Shown in pieces: positions 20,473 to 30,481 of a DNA stretch of 64,000 bases (the first letter of the stretch is position 1; each line of letters begins with the position of its first letter). This stretch comes from Luteimonas abyssi (GTDB lineage Bacteria > Pseudomonadota > Gammaproteobacteria > Xanthomonadales > Xanthomonadaceae), in contig NZ_KQ759763.1 in NCBI RefSeq assembly GCF_001482195.1, positions 2,629,924 to 2,693,923 of the forward strand. Direction: 5' to 3'. The translations under genes were made by a program, and so were the position numbers. A model generated the notes under the pieces. The model was not told the origin of the DNA. It saw only the letters and a list, made by a program, of their open reading frames with translations, and did not search any database.

Positions 20473-20829
20473 TTACTTCCGGATGGCTTTGCGCGGGCCC
20501 TTGCGGGTGCGCGCATTGGTGCGGGTCCGCTGACCACGGAGCGGCAGGCCGCGGCGATGACGCAGGCCGCGATAGCAGCCCAGGTCCATCAGACGCTTGA
20601 TCGCCATGCCGATCTCGCGGCGCAGGTCGCCCTCCACCACATGCTTGCCGATCTCGGCGCGCAGGCGCTCGACTTCGGGCTCGGACAGGTCGACGATCCG
20701 GGTCGTGACATCGACACCGGCTGCTTCGCAGACCTGCTTGGAACGGGTACGGCCGATGCCGTAGATACTCTGGAGCCCAACCCAGACATGCTTTTGGGCA
20801 GGCAGATTGACGCCCGCAATACGCGCCAT
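20473..20829 (-). CDS. rpsM: 30S ribosomal protein S13
   Basis: 118 residues. It starts [20 protein letters not shown] and has the helix-two-turn-helix [20 protein letters not shown]. The basic C-terminal tail [18 protein letters not shown] reaches the P-site tRNA. It is first in the alpha group. A -10 element about 65 bp upstream suggests a separate promoter. rpmJ, which precedes rpsM in E. coli, is absent here. Confidence 0.98.
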   Translation of the reverse strand: MARIAGVNLPAQKHVWVGLQSIYGIGRTRSKQVCEAAGVDVTTRIVDLSEPEVERLRAEIGKHVVEGDLRREIGMAIKRLMDLGCYRGLRHRRGLPLRGQRTRTNARTRKGPRKAIRK

Positions 20830-21166
20830 GACGCGATCTCCAACTGGTTAGACGGCCAGGCCCAAGGGGCGCCCGGCGCAGTGAACATGAAATTGTATCA
20901 GGGTCTCGGGTTTTCAGGAAGCCCCGGCCCGACAGGCCCGTTGCTCCGGCATGGGGAGTGTGCCCATGCTCCGGCGAAGGTCCGTGGCTGGCCGCGGACG
21001 CTCGCGCGTCCCACGGCCGCTCCCGCCACTCCAGCGGGAAACAGGCCCCGGACCACTCGTGCGCGAGACCGCCGCCCGAGTCGCCCATCCGGAACCGGGA
21101 TGTGTGGATCCCGGTCCAATGCGAGCCGCGCAAAGCGGCCCGCGTTCGATATGTATGCCGCCGCCG
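20830..21166. other. 337-bp structured gap between secY and rpsM, without rpmJ
   Basis: No gene is supported on either strand; a 38-codon L36 reading frame was looked for and not found. The stretch holds inverted repeats: ACCGGGAT/ATCCCGGT around 21094-21115 with a 6-nt loop, and GCATGGG/CCCATGC around 20950-20970. A -10 element near 20892 faces rpsM. It likely ends the spc transcript in part and restarts at rpsM. Confidence 0.6.
20892..20920 (-). promoter_or_regulatory. Putative promoter of the rpsM-rplQ (alpha) group
   Basis: Minus-strand TGATACAAT is an extended -10 with hexamer TACAAT (20892-20897). TTCCTG lies 17 bp upstream as a poor -35 (20915-20920). The predicted leader to rpsM is about 55 nt. 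Confidence 0.5.
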
Positions 21167-22531
21167 TCAGCGGGTGGTCAGACCACCACCGCCGCGACCG
21201 CCCTTCAGATTCGACTTCTTCAGCAGGCTCTCGTACTGGTGCGACATCAGGTGCGCCTGCAGCTGCGAGATGAAGTCCATCACCACGACCACCACGATCA
21301 GCAGCGACGTGCCGCCGAAGTAGAACGAGGTGTTGAACTCCGCCCGCATGAACTCCGGCAACAGGCAGACGATCACCAGGTACAGCGCGCCGGCAGCGGT
21401 GAGCCGGGTCAGCACGCCGTCGACGTAATCCGCCGTCGCCTTGCCCGGCCGAATGCCCGGAATCAGTGCGCCCGACTTCTTGAGGTTGTCCGCGGTTTCC
21501 TGGCTGTTGAACACCAGCGCGGTGTAGAAGAACGCGAAGCCGGCGATCAGGCCACCGAAAAGCAGGATATAGAGCGGCTCGCCCGGCGACAGCGCCTGTG
21601 CGGCCCGCTGCATCCAGTTGGCCGAACCGGCCTGGCCGAACCAGGTCGAGACCGTGGCCGGGAACATGATGATCGACGACGCGAAGATCGCCGGGATCAC
21701 GCCGGCCATGTTGAGCTTGAGCGGCAGGAACGAGCTCTGGTTCATGTACGCGTTGCGGCCGCCCTGGCGGCGCGCGTAGTTCACCGTGATCCGACGCTGT
21801 CCGCGCTCCACGAACACCACGAAGTAGACGAAGGCCAACACGATCAGTGTGATCAGGATCACCGCGATCGGCGTGATGTCGCCGTTGCGCGCCTGCTCGA
21901 ACAACCCGATCACCGCACCGGGAATGCCGGCCACGATGCCCGCGAAGATGATCAGTGACACGCCGTTGCCGATACCGCGCTCGGTGACCTGCTCACCCAG
22001 CCAGACCAGGAACATGGTGCCGGCGGTCAGCGCGACGATCGCGGTGAGCACGAAGCCCATGCCAGGCGCGTAGACGACCTGGATGCCGTTGCTCGCCCCC
22101 GATGCCTGCAGCGCCATCGCGATGCCGGCCGACTGGAACAGCGCCAGCGGGATCGCGCCGATGCGCGACCACTGGGTGATCCGGCGACGGCCCGATTCGC
22201 CTTCTTTCTGGATCGCCTTCAGGCTCGGCACGATCTGCACCATGAGCTGCATGACGATCGAGGCCGAGATGTAGGGGATCACGTTCAGCGCGAACAGGCT
22301 GAAACGCTCCAGGGCACCACCGGAGAACATGTTGAACATGTCCACGATGGTGCCCTGCTGCTGCTCCATCAGGCGCAGCATGGCGTCCGGGTTCACACCC
22401 GGCACGGGGATGTAACAGCCGATGCGATAGACCAGCAGCGCCCCGAGGACGAACAGCAGGCGCTGTCGGAGCTCGGTGAACTTGCCGAGACCCGCACCCA
22501 CACCACCCATTGCGCTACCGCTCCGCGCCAT
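21167..22531 (-). CDS. secY: Preprotein translocase channel subunit SecY
   Basis: 454 residues with ten predicted membrane helices. The family stretches include [21 protein letters not shown] at the N-terminus, [15 protein letters not shown] and PFIPGIRP-like [12 protein letters not shown]. The C-terminal tail includes [23 protein letters not shown]. SecY forms the export channel with SecE (encoded here at 49.5 kb) and SecG. It follows rplO by 6 bp as the end of the spc group. Its 3' side is a long structured gap. Confidence 0.98.
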   Translation of the reverse strand: MARSGSAMGGVGAGLGKFTELRQRLLFVLGALLVYRIGCYIPVPGVNPDAMLRLMEQQQGTIVDMFNMFSGGALERFSLFALNVIPYISASIVMQLMVQIVPSLKAIQKEGESGRRRITQWSRIGAIPLALFQSAGIAMALQASGASNGIQVVYAPGMGFVLTAIVALTAGTMFLVWLGEQVTERGIGNGVSLIIFAGIVAGIPGAVIGLFEQARNGDITPIAVILITLIVLAFVYFVVFVERGQRRITVNYARRQGGRNAYMNQSSFLPLKLNMAGVIPAIFASSIIMFPATVSTWFGQAGSANWMQRAAQALSPGEPLYILLFGGLIAGFAFFYTALVFNSQETADNLKKSGALIPGIRPGKATADYVDGVLTRLTAAGALYLVIVCLLPEFMRAEFNTSFYFGGTSLLIVVVVVMDFISQLQAHLMSHQYESLLKKSNLKGGRGGGGLTTR

Positions 22532-22537
22532 CGACGC

Positions 22538-22972
22538 TTACTCCTCGACCTTGCCGCCGGCTGCTTCGATCGCCTCACGGGCACCGGCGGTCGCCAGCAG
22601 GCCCTTCAGCACGAGCTTCTTCGAAATATCGCCCTTCTTGACGACCTTGGCGCGCTTGGCCTTGGCCGGCACCAGCTTCGCGGCGCGCAGCGCGGCGAAA
22701 TCGATCTCGCCGTCCAGCTTGTCGAGCTGATACAGGAACACTTCGGCGGTGTCGTTCTTCAGGTGCGAGCGGAAACCGACCTTCGGAAGACGCTTGCGCA
22801 GCGGCATCTGGCCGCCTTCGAAGCCGGCCTTGATCTTGCCCTTGCCCGAACGCGCGAACGAGCCCTTGTGGCCGCGACCGGCGGTCTTGCCCAGGCCGGA
22901 GCCGATACCGCGACCGACGCGGACGCGCTCGGCACGGGCGCCCTCTGCGGGCTTGAGAGTATTGAGACGCAT
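22538..22972 (-). CDS. rplO: 50S ribosomal protein L15
   Basis: 144 residues. The glycine-rich N-terminus with [20 protein letters not shown] and [17 protein letters not shown] is diagnostic. L15 is a late-assembly 50S protein with a long extension into 23S rRNA. It is 5 bp after rpmD and 6 bp before secY. Confidence 0.98.
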   Translation of the reverse strand: MRLNTLKPAEGARAERVRVGRGIGSGLGKTAGRGHKGSFARSGKGKIKAGFEGGQMPLRKRLPKVGFRSHLKNDTAEVFLYQLDKLDGEIDFAALRAAKLVPAKAKRAKVVKKGDISKKLVLKGLLATAGAREAIEAAGGKVEE

Positions 22973-22977
22973 GATGA

Positions 22978-23175
22978 TTACTCCTCGACCCGAACCAGAT
23001 AGTGGACCTTGTTGATCAGGCCACGTACCTGCGGGCTGTCCTTCAGTTCGCGGACGTCATTGAGCTTGTTCAGACCCAGCGCCTTCACAGACAGCCGGTG
23101 GCGTGCCTGGGTTCCGCGCAGACCCTTGACGAGGCGCACCTTGACGGTGCCGCCGGCGCTCTCTTGCTTAGCCAT
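22978..23175 (-). CDS. rpmD: 50S ribosomal protein L30
   Basis: 65 residues. The start is ATG 23175 ([19 protein letters not shown]), which overlaps the last codons and stop of rpsE by 8 bp; an open extension upstream lies inside rpsE and is discarded. [21 protein letters not shown] is the L30 core. The overlap suggests translational coupling with rpsE. Confidence 0.96.
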   Translation of the reverse strand: MAKQESAGGTVKVRLVKGLRGTQARHRLSVKALGLNKLNDVRELKDSPQVRGLINKVHYLVRVEE

Positions 23176-23707
23176 GAGCGATCTCCTCGACCTTCTTGCC
23201 GCGCTTGGCCGCGATCTTGGCCGGCGACTGCATCGACGCCAGACCCTTGACCGTCGCGCGCACCAGGTTGATCGGATTGCGCGAGCCGACCGCCTTGGCC
23301 AGCACGTCCTTGACGCCCACAGCCTCGAGCACCGCGCGCATCGCGCCACCGGCGATCACGCCGGTACCTTCGGACGCCGGCTGCATGAACACGCGCGCCG
23401 CGCCGTGACCGGCCTTGACGGTGTGGAACAGCGTGCCGCCGTCGAGGTCGACGTTGCTCATGTTCTTGCGGGCGTACTCCATCGACTTCTGGATGGCGAC
23501 CGGCACTTCGCGCGCCTTGCCGTAGCCGAAGCCGACGCGGCCGTTGCCGTCACCCACCACCGTCAGCGCGGTGAAGGTGAACTGGCGGCCACCCTTGACG
23601 GTCTTGCTGACACGGTTGACCGTGATCAGCTTTTCGATCATGCCGTCGTCGATTTCCTCGCGGTCGCGATTACGGTCGCGGCCCCGCGATTCACGTTCGT
23701 TTGCCAT
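23168..23707 (-). CDS. rpsE: 30S ribosomal protein S5
   Basis: 179 residues. The RNA-binding fold shows [19 protein letters not shown], and the core has [22 protein letters not shown] and [23 protein letters not shown]. The N-terminus is arginine- and glutamate-rich ([14 protein letters not shown]). S5 acts in decoding accuracy and 30S assembly. A 164-bp gap with a GC hairpin separates it from rplR, longer than usual. Confidence 0.97.
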   Translation of the reverse strand: MANERESRGRDRNRDREEIDDGMIEKLITVNRVSKTVKGGRQFTFTALTVVGDGNGRVGFGYGKAREVPVAIQKSMEYARKNMSNVDLDGGTLFHTVKAGHGAARVFMQPASEGTGVIAGGAMRAVLEAVGVKDVLAKAVGSRNPINLVRATVKGLASMQSPAKIAAKRGKKVEEIAHG

Positions 23708-23804
23708 GTTCCGGATCTCTGTTTGAAAGGATGTACGGCTCGTGGCCGCTTGGTGTTGTGGCTATCGCTGTGGACCGTCGGACCGCGCAGAAGGCGGAGG
23801 ACGT

Positions 23805-23824
23805 CCGGCGCATACCGGCGCCGG
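23805..23824 (-). repeat. Hairpin between rplR and rpsE
   Basis: CCGGCGC (23805-23811) pairs with GCGCCGG (23818-23824) with a 6-nt loop, in the 164-bp rplR-rpsE gap. No T-run follows on the coding strand. Confidence 0.45.
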
Positions 23825-23871
23825 CCGTATATACCGGATCGACGGACAGGTCGCCCCATCCGCCTGCCGGA

Positions 23872-24225
23872 TCAGAACTGCAGACCGCCCTCGCGAGCGG
23901 CATCGGCCAGCGCCTTGACGCGGCCGTGGTAACGGTAGCCCGAGCGGTCGAACGCGATGCGCTCGACGCCGGCGGCCTTGGCCTTCTCGGCGATCGCGCG
24001 ACCGACCTTGGCGGCGGCCTCGGCGTTCTTGCCGCTGCTCAGCCCTTCGCGCACGTCGGCCTGGGTGGTGTTGGCCGCGGCCAGCACCTTCGAGCCGTCG
24101 GCGCTGAACAGCTGCGCGTACAGGTGCTGACCGGTGCGTAGCACCGACAGGCGGGGGACACCGAGTTCGCGAATCCGGGCACGGGTGGCCTTGGCGCGAC
24201 GCAGGCGGGCGTTCTTCTTGTCCAT
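23872..24225 (-). CDS. rplR: 50S ribosomal protein L18
   Basis: 117 residues. [20 protein letters not shown] and the C-terminal [27 protein letters not shown] are typical. L18 binds 5S rRNA with L5 and L25; both partners are encoded in this window (rplE, rplY). It is 83 bp after rplF, with a 9-bp hairpin in the gap. Confidence 0.97.
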   Translation of the reverse strand: MDKKNARLRRAKATRARIRELGVPRLSVLRTGQHLYAQLFSADGSKVLAAANTTQADVREGLSSGKNAEAAAKVGRAIAEKAKAAGVERIAFDRSGYRYHGRVKALADAAREGGLQF

Positions 24226-24271
24226 GGTTCTGTTCTCTCAGGAAAGCGGATCGACGTGGAGCGTGCTTCGG

Positions 24272-24294
24272 GCGCCCGGCACTGGGCCGGGCGC
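24272..24294 (-). repeat. 9-bp hairpin between rplF and rplR
   Basis: GCGCCCGGC (24272-24280) pairs exactly with GCCGGGCGC (24286-24294) around ACTGG. It lies just after the rplF stop region with no T-run on the coding strand. Confidence 0.5.
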
Positions 24295-24308
24295 TCCGCG
24301 AAGCCGCC

Positions 24309-24836
24309 TTAAGCCTTCTTGGCTTCCTTGCGGATGATGGTCTCGTCGGAATACTTCACGCCCTTGCCCTTGTAGGGCTCCGGCGGACGGAACGCGCGGA
24401 TCTTGGCGGCGGCCTGGCCCACGGCCTGCTTGTCCGCGCCGCTGACCAGCACTTCGGTCTGCGTCGGCGTGGCGAGCGACACACCCTCGGGCGCCTGGAA
24501 GACGACGGGGTGCGAGAAACCCAGCGACAGGCTGAGGTCCTTGCCCTGCATGGCGGCACGATAGCCGACGCCCACCAGCTCGAGCTTGCGCTCGAAGCCC
24601 TGCGAGACGCCCTGCACCATGTTCGCCAGGATGGCGCGCAGGGTGCCGGTGATGGCGATCTGTGACGGGTCGGCCGGTGACAGCGTGGCGACGCCGTCCT
24701 CGAGCTTGATTTCGACGCCGGCCGGCTTAGCGGCGCTCAGGGTGCCCTTGGGGCCCTTGACGCTGACGGAATCGGCCTGAATGTTGAGTTCGACACCCTT
24801 CGGGAGGGCGATCGGCTTCTTGGCGACGCGAGACAT
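24309..24836 (-). CDS. rplF: 50S ribosomal protein L6
   Basis: 175 residues. ATG 24836 ([16 protein letters not shown]) has GGGAG 8 nt upstream; the extra upstream codons are not family-like. Two L6 domains end with [23 protein letters not shown], the conserved signature. L6 lies near the sarcin-ricin loop and factor-binding site. It is 13 bp after rpsH. Confidence 0.97.
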   Translation of the reverse strand: MSRVAKKPIALPKGVELNIQADSVSVKGPKGTLSAAKPAGVEIKLEDGVATLSPADPSQIAITGTLRAILANMVQGVSQGFERKLELVGVGYRAAMQGKDLSLSLGFSHPVVFQAPEGVSLATPTQTEVLVSGADKQAVGQAAAKIRAFRPPEPYKGKGVKYSDETIIRKEAKKA

Positions 24837-24849
24837 GGGGCGCTCTCCC

Positions 24850-25245
24850 TTAAGCCACGAAGCACAGGACTTCACCGCCGACGCCCTGCTGGCGCGCCTG
24901 CGAGTCGGTCATGATGCCCTTGGAGGTGGAAACGATGGCGATGCCCAGGCCGTTGAGGACCTTCGGCAGATCGTCCTTGCCGCGGTACTGACGCAGACCC
25001 GAACGCGAGAAGCGCTGCAGGCGGTCGATCACCGGCCGACCGGCGTAGTACTTCAGCTCGACTTCGAGCTCGGCCTTCGCGCCGTTCTCGGTGACGCGGA
25101 AATCGACGATGTAGCCTTCGTCCTTCAGGACCTTGGCGATCGCCGTCTTGATCTTCGACGACGGCATCTTCACCGTCGGCTTGCCGACCGCGGCCGCATT
25201 CTTGATGCGGACCAGCATGTCGGCGATGGGATCAGTCATGCTCAT
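24850..25245 (-). CDS. rpsH: 30S ribosomal protein S8
   Basis: 131 residues. The start is ATG 25245 ([11 protein letters not shown]), since AAGGT lies about 8 nt before it; an ATG two codons later is the other option. The C-terminal [20 protein letters not shown] is the S8 signature. S8 binds the central domain of 16S rRNA and in E. coli represses the spc operon. Here a terminator and a -10 element precede it, so it may head its own transcript. Confidence 0.96.
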   Translation of the reverse strand: MSMTDPIADMLVRIKNAAAVGKPTVKMPSSKIKTAIAKVLKDEGYIVDFRVTENGAKAELEVELKYYAGRPVIDRLQRFSRSGLRQYRGKDDLPKVLNGLGIAIVSTSKGIMTDSQARQQGVGGEVLCFVA

Positions 25246-25309
25246 GAATAAGTACCTTTGAGTAGCACCGATATCCGCTTTCGCGAATTCTTGGGATTGT
25301 TGGCGGCCC

Positions 25310-25323
25310 GACGCCGAAGCGTC
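25310..25323 (-). repeat. UUCG-type hairpin in the rpsH leader
   Basis: GACGC/GCGTC around a UUCG tetraloop on the coding strand. It lies about 65 nt before the rpsH start and downstream of the candidate -10. It may be part of a regulatory leader such as an S8 target; that is speculative. Confidence 0.4.
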
Positions 25324-25362
25324 GTAGGCCGGCACACCCCGCCCGGGGGCGGAGAGCCGGCC

Positions 25363-25394
25363 ATTCTACAGCAAAGAACCCGGCGTGTGCCGGG
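25363..25394 (-). terminator. Terminator after rpsN followed by a -10 element for rpsH
   Basis: On the minus strand CCCGGC/GCCGGG (6 bp, ACAC loop, 25379-25394) is followed by TTCTTT (25373-25378), and directly after that comes TAGAAT (25363-25368), a good -10 hexamer. The -35 region would fall inside the hairpin and is weak. It reads as a partial terminator plus a restart for rpsH and the genes after it. Confidence 0.55.
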
Positions 25395-25444
25395 CACCCT
25401 GCTTTCGATACGCGCAGCGCCCGGACACCCGGGCGCCGGACGCC

Positions 25445-25750
25445 TTACCAGCTGGCTTTGCGCAGACCCGGCACGTCGCCGCGCATGGTGGCTTCGCGCA
25501 GCTTGTTGCGGCCCAGGCCGAACTTGCTGTAGACGGCGCGCGGACGGCCGGTCAGGGCGCAACGGGTGGTCTGACGCGCCGGCGACGAGTCGCGCGGCAG
25601 CTTCTGCAGACGGGTCACCGCGTCCATCTTCTCTTCGTAGCTCGCCGACTCGCTGGCGATGATCTTCTTCAGCTCGTCGCGCTTGGCGGCGTGCTTCTTC
25701 ACCAGCTTGGCCCGCTTGATCTCGCGGTTGACCATGGAGGTCTTGGCCAT
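25445..25750 (-). CDS. rpsN: 30S ribosomal protein S14
   Basis: 101 residues, the long zinc-free form: no CxxC pairs are present. It starts [20 protein letters not shown] and ends [24 protein letters not shown], the S14 signature. It binds in the 30S head. It is 20 bp after rplE and is the last gene before the terminator-like element at 25.37 kb. Confidence 0.97.
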   Translation of the reverse strand: MAKTSMVNREIKRAKLVKKHAAKRDELKKIIASESASYEEKMDAVTRLQKLPRDSSPARQTTRCALTGRPRAVYSKFGLGRNKLREATMRGDVPGLRKASW

Positions 25751-25770
25751 TGTCTGTGTCCTCGGATCGA

Positions 25771-26310
25771 TTAGCGGAACGGGAAGCGGAAGGCCTCGAG
25801 CAGGGCCTTGGCCTCCGCGTCGGTCTTCGCCGTGGTGGTGATGGCGATATCCATGCCGCGGATCGCGTCGACCTGGTCGAAATCGATCTCCGGGAAGATG
25901 ATCTGCTCCTTCACGCCCATGTTGTAGTTGCCGCGACCGTCGAACGAACGGGCCGACACGCCACGGAAGTCGCGCACGCGCGGCAGCGAGACGTTGACCA
26001 GGCGATCGAGGAACTCGTACATGTGATTGCGGCGCAGGGTGGTCTTGCAGCCGATCGGCCAGCCGTCGCGGATCTTGAACGACGCCACCGAGACGCGAGA
26101 CTTGGTGACCAGCGCCTTCTGGCCACTGATCTTCGCCATGTCGGCGGTCGCGTTCTCGAGCACCTTCTTGTTCGCGGCGGCCTCGCCCACGCCCATGTTG
26201 AGCGTGATCTTGACCAGCTTCGGCACCTGCATGATGTTGGTGTAGCCGAACTGCTTCATCAGCTTCGGCACCACCTCATCCTTGTAGAACTTTTCCAGAC
26301 GGGTCGTCAT
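25771..26310 (-). CDS. rplE: 50S ribosomal protein L5
   Basis: 179 residues. [23 protein letters not shown], the [19 protein letters not shown] region and the C-terminal [23 protein letters not shown] are all typical. L5 binds 5S rRNA and contacts P-site tRNA. Gaps are 11 bp to rplX and 20 bp to rpsN. Confidence 0.98.
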   Translation of the reverse strand: MTTRLEKFYKDEVVPKLMKQFGYTNIMQVPKLVKITLNMGVGEAAANKKVLENATADMAKISGQKALVTKSRVSVASFKIRDGWPIGCKTTLRRNHMYEFLDRLVNVSLPRVRDFRGVSARSFDGRGNYNMGVKEQIIFPEIDFDQVDAIRGMDIAITTTAKTDAEAKALLEAFRFPFR

Positions 26311-26321
26311 TTCTGCATTCC

Positions 26322-26642
26322 TCAGGCGTCGACCGCCTCACCGCTGGAGCGGAACACGCGAATGCGGCGTCCATCCTCCAGCACCTTGGTTCCGATGCGC
26401 TCGCCCTTGCCCGAGGCAGGGTTGAACGGCATCACGTTGGACGCGTCGATCGGCGCTTCGCGCTCGATCACCCCGCCGGGCTGGTTGGCCTGCGGGTTGG
26501 GCTTGGTGTGACGCTTGACGATGTTGATGTTCGACACGACGACCTTGTCGCCGATGACGCGCACCACGTCGCCCTTCTTGCCCTTGTCCTTGCCGGCGAT
26601 CACGATGACCTGGTCGCCCTTCTTGATACGGTTATTCGCCAT
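26322..26642 (-). CDS. rplX: 50S ribosomal protein L24
   Basis: 106 residues with an N-terminal KOW motif, [20 protein letters not shown], followed by [17 protein letters not shown]24 is an early 50S assembly initiator at the tunnel exit. It is 15 bp after rplN. Confidence 0.97.
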   Translation of the reverse strand: MANNRIKKGDQVIVIAGKDKGKKGDVVRVIGDKVVVSNINIVKRHTKPNPQANQPGGVIEREAPIDASNVMPFNPASGKGERIGTKVLEDGRRIRVFRSSGEAVDA

Positions 26643-26657
26643 TGTCTTGTCCTCCGC

Positions 26658-27026
26658 TCACAGCACTTCGGGTGCGAGCGAGACGATCTTCATGAACTTC
26701 TCGGAACGCAGCTCGCGCGTCACCGGCCCGAAGATACGGGTGCCGATCGGCTCGTGCTTGTTGTTGAGCAGCACGGCGGCGTTGCCGTCGAAGCGGATCA
26801 GCGATCCGTCCGGGCGACGCACACCCTTGCGGGTGCGAACGACGACGGCGTTGTACACCTCGCCCTTCTTCACCTTGCCGCGCGGGATGGCGTCCTTGAT
26901 CGACACCTTGATGATGTCGCCGATCGCGGCGTAACGGCGCTTGGAACCGCCGAGCACCTTGATGCACATCACTTCCTTGGCGCCGGAGTTGTCGGCCACA
27001 TCGAGGTGGCTTTGCATCTGGATCAT
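26658..27026 (-). CDS. rplN: 50S ribosomal protein L14
   Basis: 122 residues. [20 protein letters not shown] and the later [19 protein letters not shown] are diagnostic. L14 forms intersubunit bridges and is the target of RsfS. It lies 15 bp after rpsQ and 15 bp before rplX in the spc group. Confidence 0.98.
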   Translation of the reverse strand: MIQMQSHLDVADNSGAKEVMCIKVLGGSKRRYAAIGDIIKVSIKDAIPRGKVKKGEVYNAVVVRTRKGVRRPDGSLIRFDGNAAVLLNNKHEPIGTRIFGPVTRELRSEKFMKIVSLAPEVL

Positions 27027-27041
27027 GGTCAGCGCTCCTCG

Positions 27042-27308
27042 TTATTCCGCCGCACGCGTGACGATTTCGACCACGCGCCAGTTCTTGGTCTTGGACATCG
27101 GCGCGATCTCGACCACGCGGACGGTGTCGCCCTCGTTGCACGTGTTCTCGGCGTCGTGGGCGTGCAGCTTGGTCGAGCGACGGATGTACTTGCCGTACAG
27201 CGCGTGCTTGACCTGACGCTCGACCAGGACGGTCACGGTCTTGTCCATCTTGTTGCTGACGACGCGGCCTTCGACCGTGCGCAGCTTCTTCTCGGTGTTG
27301 TCGGTCAT
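27042..27308 (-). CDS. rpsQ: 30S ribosomal protein S17
   Basis: 88 residues. ATG 27308 ([20 protein letters not shown]) is preferred, with AGGA upstream; a start five codons earlier would overlap rpmC. The [22 protein letters not shown] stretch and [19 protein letters not shown] are S17 features. S17 is a primary binder of the 16S 5' domain. Confidence 0.96.
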   Translation of the reverse strand: MTDNTEKKLRTVEGRVVSNKMDKTVTVLVERQVKHALYGKYIRRSTKLHAHDAENTCNEGDTVRVVEIAPMSKTKNWRVVEIVTRAAE

Positions 27309-27319
27309 CTCGGCCGTCC

Positions 27320-27523
27320 TCACTTCTTCGCGCCAGCGTCGAGCTGGCCGATCACGGTATGCACGCGGGCGATGTCCCGACGCACGCGGCGCGCGTCATG
27401 GGTCTTGGTCAGCTGACCGGTCGCCTTCTGCATCCGCAGGGAGAACTGCTCCTTGTGCAGTTCGACGAGATGGGCCTGGAGATCTGTGGCCGACTTCTCG
27501 CGGAGTTCCTTGATCGTAGCCAT
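27320..27523 (-). CDS. rpmC: 50S ribosomal protein L29
   Basis: 67 residues, all helical: [20 protein letters not shown], then [15 protein letters not shown] and [14 protein letters not shown]. Its ATG at 27523 shares a base with the rplP stop (TGATG), so translation is coupled. L29 sits at the tunnel exit next to L23, where SRP and trigger factor dock. Confidence 0.96.
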   Translation of the reverse strand: MATIKELREKSATDLQAHLVELHKEQFSLRMQKATGQLTKTHDARRVRRDIARVHTVIGQLDAGAKK

Positions 27524-27936
27524 CAGCGCACCGTCCGGGTCACGAATTGAGTGGTGACCGAAAGCTTGGCGGCGGCCAGGCGGAACGCCTCGCGCGCGGT
27601 CGCCTCGTCGATGCCCTCGATCTCGAAGATCATGCGGCCGGGCTGGATCTGGGCGACCCAGTACTCCACGTTGCCCTTGCCCGAGCCCATTCGGACTTCG
27701 ATCGGCTTCTTGGTGATCGGCTTGTCCGGATAGACGCGGATCCACATCTTGCCGCCGCGCTTGACGTGACGGCTGATGGTGCGGCGGCCGGCTTCGATCT
27801 GACGTGCGGTCAGCTGGCCGGTCGCGGTCGCCTTCAGGCCGAACTCGCCGAAGCTGACCGCATTGCCGTTCCACGACAGGCCGTCATTGCGGCCCTTGTG
27901 CATCTTGCGGTATTTGGTTCGCTTGGGTTGCAACAT
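27523..27936 (-). CDS. rplP: 50S ribosomal protein L16
   Basis: 137 residues. It starts [20 protein letters not shown] and includes [24 protein letters not shown], the conserved loop carrying the arginine hydroxylated in E. coli L16. It stabilises A-site tRNA and late 50S assembly. It is 3 bp after rpsC, and its stop overlaps the rpmC start. Confidence 0.98.
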   Translation of the reverse strand: MLQPKRTKYRKMHKGRNDGLSWNGNAVSFGEFGLKATATGQLTARQIEAGRRTISRHVKRGGKMWIRVYPDKPITKKPIEVRMGSGKGNVEYWVAQIQPGRMIFEIEGIDEATAREAFRLAAAKLSVTTQFVTRTVR

Positions 27937-27939
27937 GAC

Positions 27940-28674
27940 TTAGTCCCTCGCCTCGCGATCACGACGCGGGCCACGGCGGTCGCGGTCACCGCGATCGCCA
28001 CGCTCGCGCGGCGTGTCGTCCTGCTTCTCCTGGCCCACCTGGCTGAAATCGAAGATTTCGCCCTTGTAGATCCAGACCTTGATACCGATCACGCCGTAGG
28101 TCGTGTGGGCTTCGGCGAAGCCGTAGTCGACGTCGGCGCGCAGCGTGTGCAGCGGCACGCGGCCTTCGCGGTACCACTCCGAACGCGCGATCTCCGCACC
28201 GTTCAGACGGCCACCGACGTTGACCTTGATACCCAGCGCGCCCAGGCGCATCGCGTTGCCGACGGCGCGCTTCATCGCGCGGCGGAACATGATGCGGCGC
28301 TCGAGCTGCTGCGCGATCGACTCGGCCACCAGCTGCGCGTCGAGTTCCGGCTTGCGGACCTCGGTCACGTTGATGTGCGCCGGGACGCCCATCATCTGGC
28401 TGACTTCCTTGCGCAGCTTCTCGATGTCCTCGCCGCGCTTGCCGATCACCACGCCCGGACGGGCGGTGTGGATCGTCACGCGCGCGGTCTTGGCCGGACG
28501 CTCGATCAGGATCTTGCTGATACCGGCCTGCGCGAGCTTCTTGCGCAGCATTTCGCGGACCTTGAGGTCGGCAGCCAGGTACTCGCCGTATTCCTTCTTG
28601 CCGGCGTACCACTTGGAATTCCAGTCCTTGGAGATGCCCAGGCGGATACCGGTGGGATGAACTTTGTGACCCAT
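27940..28674 (-). CDS. rpsC: 30S ribosomal protein S3
   Basis: 244 residues. [20 protein letters not shown] starts the protein, the KH domain has [18 protein letters not shown], and the C-domain has RMGALGIKV-like [22 protein letters not shown]. The tail is rich in Arg and Asp ([20 protein letters not shown]), longer than in E. coli. S3 lines the mRNA entry channel. It is 1 bp after rplV. Confidence 0.98.
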   Translation of the reverse strand: MGHKVHPTGIRLGISKDWNSKWYAGKKEYGEYLAADLKVREMLRKKLAQAGISKILIERPAKTARVTIHTARPGVVIGKRGEDIEKLRKEVSQMMGVPAHINVTEVRKPELDAQLVAESIAQQLERRIMFRRAMKRAVGNAMRLGALGIKVNVGGRLNGAEIARSEWYREGRVPLHTLRADVDYGFAEAHTTYGVIGIKVWIYKGEIFDFSQVGQEKQDDTPRERGDRGDRDRRGPRRDREARD

Positions 28675-28675
28675 A

Positions 28676-29023
28676 TTACTTGCCCTCTCCCACGACGACG
28701 GTGATGTGGCTGGTCCGCTTCAGGATGCGGGTGCCGCGGCCCTTCGCACGCGCCATGAAGCGCTTCAGCGACGGACCCTCGTCGACCATGATGGTGGTGA
28801 CCTTCAGCTCGTCGACGTCGGCGCCCTGGTTGTTCTCGGCATTGGCGATCGCCGACTCAACCACCTTCTTGATCAGGTGGGCGGCCTTCTTGTCCGAGAA
28901 CTTCAGCAGGTTGACCGCGCGCTCGGCGGGCATGCCGCGCACCTGGTCGGCGACCAGGCGAGCTTTCTGCGGGGAGATGCGGGCGGTACGCAGGACCGCC
29001 TTGGCGCCATTCTGAGTAGTCAT
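28676..29023 (-). CDS. rplV: 50S ribosomal protein L22
   Basis: 115 residues. The second of two close ATGs (29023) is chosen: AAGGAG ends directly at the first ATG (29029), which would leave no spacing, but is 6 nt from the second. [21 protein letters not shown] and [17 protein letters not shown] are typical. L22 lines the nascent-peptide tunnel and is a site of macrolide resistance. No insertion is seen in its loop. Confidence 0.96.
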   Translation of the reverse strand: MTTQNGAKAVLRTARISPQKARLVADQVRGMPAERAVNLLKFSDKKAAHLIKKVVESAIANAENNQGADVDELKVTTIMVDEGPSLKRFMARAKGRGTRILKRTSHITVVVGEGK

Positions 29024-29033
29024 GGTCATCTCC

Positions 29034-29303
29034 TTAACGCGACTTCTTGTCGCCGCCGTGACCCTTGAAGGTCCGGGTCAGGGCGAACTCGCCGAGCTTG
29101 TGGCCAACCATGTTCTCGTTGACGAGCACCGGGATATGGTTCTTGCCGTTATGCACGGCGATGGTGAAGCCCACCATCTCCGGCAGGATCATCGAACGAC
29201 GCGACCAGGTCTTGATCGGCTTCTTGGTGTTGGTGCCCGCGGCTTCCACCTTCTTGACGAGATGGTGGTCGACGAAAGGACCTTTCTTGAGTGAACGTGC
29301 CAT
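29034..29303 (-). CDS. rpsS: 30S ribosomal protein S19
   Basis: 89 residues. [20 protein letters not shown] and [22 protein letters not shown], then [21 protein letters not shown], are the S19 signatures. It pairs with S13 in the 30S head. Gaps are 10 bp to rplV and 6 bp to rplB. Confidence 0.98.
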   Translation of the reverse strand: MARSLKKGPFVDHHLVKKVEAAGTNTKKPIKTWSRRSMILPEMVGFTIAVHNGKNHIPVLVNENMVGHKLGEFALTRTFKGHGGDKKSR

Positions 29304-29309
29304 GGCCGA

Positions 29310-30137
29310 TTAGCTCCTGCGGTCGCGCACGATGAACTGCTGCGTGCGCTTGTTCTTGCGGGTCTTGTAACCCTTGGTCGGGACGCCCCACGGGGTGACC
29401 GGGTGCGGATTACCCTGGCCGGCGCGAGCCTCACCACCGCCGTGCGGATGGTCGACCGGGTTCATCGCCGCACCGCGCACGGTCGGCTTGATGCCGCGCC
29501 AGCGTTTGGCGCCGGCCTTGCCCAGCTTCTCCAGGTTGTGCTCGTCGTTGCCGACTTCACCGATGGTGGCGCGGCACTCGGCCGGCACGCGGCGCATCTC
29601 GCCCGAGCGCAGACGCAGCGTGGCATAGCCCTGCTCGCGCGCGACCAGCTGCACCGAGGCGCCTGCGGCACGTGCGATCTGCGCACCCTTGCCCGGCTTC
29701 ATCTCGATGCAATGCACCGTGGAACCCAGCGGGATGTTGCGCAGCGGCAGCGTGTTGCCGGTCTTGATCGGCGCGTCGCTGCCGGAGAGCACCTGGTCGC
29801 CGGCCTTCAGGCCCTTCGGCGCGATGATGTAACGGCGCTCACCGTCGACATAGCACAGCAGCGCGATGTGCGCGGTGCGGTTCGGGTCGTACTCGATCCG
29901 CTCCACACGCGCCGGAATGCCTTCCTTGTTGCGCTTGAAGTCGATGATGCGGTAGTGCTGCTTGTGGCCACCGCCGATGTGGCGGGTGGTGATGCGGCCG
30001 TGGTGATTGCGGCCGCCGGTCTTGCTCTTCTTCTCCACCAGCGCGGCGTGGGGGGCACCCTTGTGCAGCTCGGGCGACACCACGCGGACCGCCGAACGGC
30101 GACCGGGGGAAGTAGGCTTGAATTTCATCAAAGGCAT
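29310..30137 (-). CDS. rplB: 50S ribosomal protein L2
   Basis: 275 residues. ATG 30137 has AGGA 9 nt upstream; an ATG three codons later is possible. The essential His region [17 protein letters not shown] near residue 226, close to the peptidyl transferase centre, is intact. The N-part has [20 protein letters not shown]2 is a primary 23S binder and forms bridge B7b. Confidence 0.98.
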   Translation of the reverse strand: MPLMKFKPTSPGRRSAVRVVSPELHKGAPHAALVEKKSKTGGRNHHGRITTRHIGGGHKQHYRIIDFKRNKEGIPARVERIEYDPNRTAHIALLCYVDGERRYIIAPKGLKAGDQVLSGSDAPIKTGNTLPLRNIPLGSTVHCIEMKPGKGAQIARAAGASVQLVAREQGYATLRLRSGEMRRVPAECRATIGEVGNDEHNLEKLGKAGAKRWRGIKPTVRGAAMNPVDHPHGGGEARAGQGNPHPVTPWGVPTKGYKTRKNKRTQQFIVRDRRS

Positions 30138-30181
30138 GGGACTGGATCCTGTTTAAAGAAGTGCCGACGCGTCGGACTTCG

Positions 30182-30481
30182 TCAGACCTTGGCCGTCATC
30201 ACGTCGATCGTCTGGCCTTCGGCCAGCTTCACGTACGCCTTCCGCCAATTGCCGCGGCGACCGGTGCGGAAACGGAAGGACTTGCTCTTGCCCTTCACGT
30301 TGAGCACGTTCACCGTTTCGACGGTGACGTCGAAGAGCTTCTCGACCGCGGCCTTGATGTCGGCCTTGGTCGCGTCCACGGACACCTCGAAGGCGTACTG
30401 GTTGGACAGCTCCTGCAGGCGGGCGGTCTTTTCGGACACGCGCGGTGCGCGGATCACTTCGTACAGCTTGGCCTCGTTCAT
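30182..30481 (-). CDS. rplW: 50S ribosomal protein L23
   Basis: 99 residues. ATG 30481 overlaps the rplD stop as ATGA, with GAGGAG 8 nt upstream; a GTG three codons earlier would cover that site. [20 protein letters not shown] and [23 protein letters not shown] match L23. It is the main dock for trigger factor and SRP at the tunnel exit. Confidence 0.97.
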   Translation of the reverse strand: MNEAKLYEVIRAPRVSEKTARLQELSNQYAFEVSVDATKADIKAAVEKLFDVTVETVNVLNVKGKSKSFRFRTGRRGNWRKAYVKLAEGQTIDVMTAKV

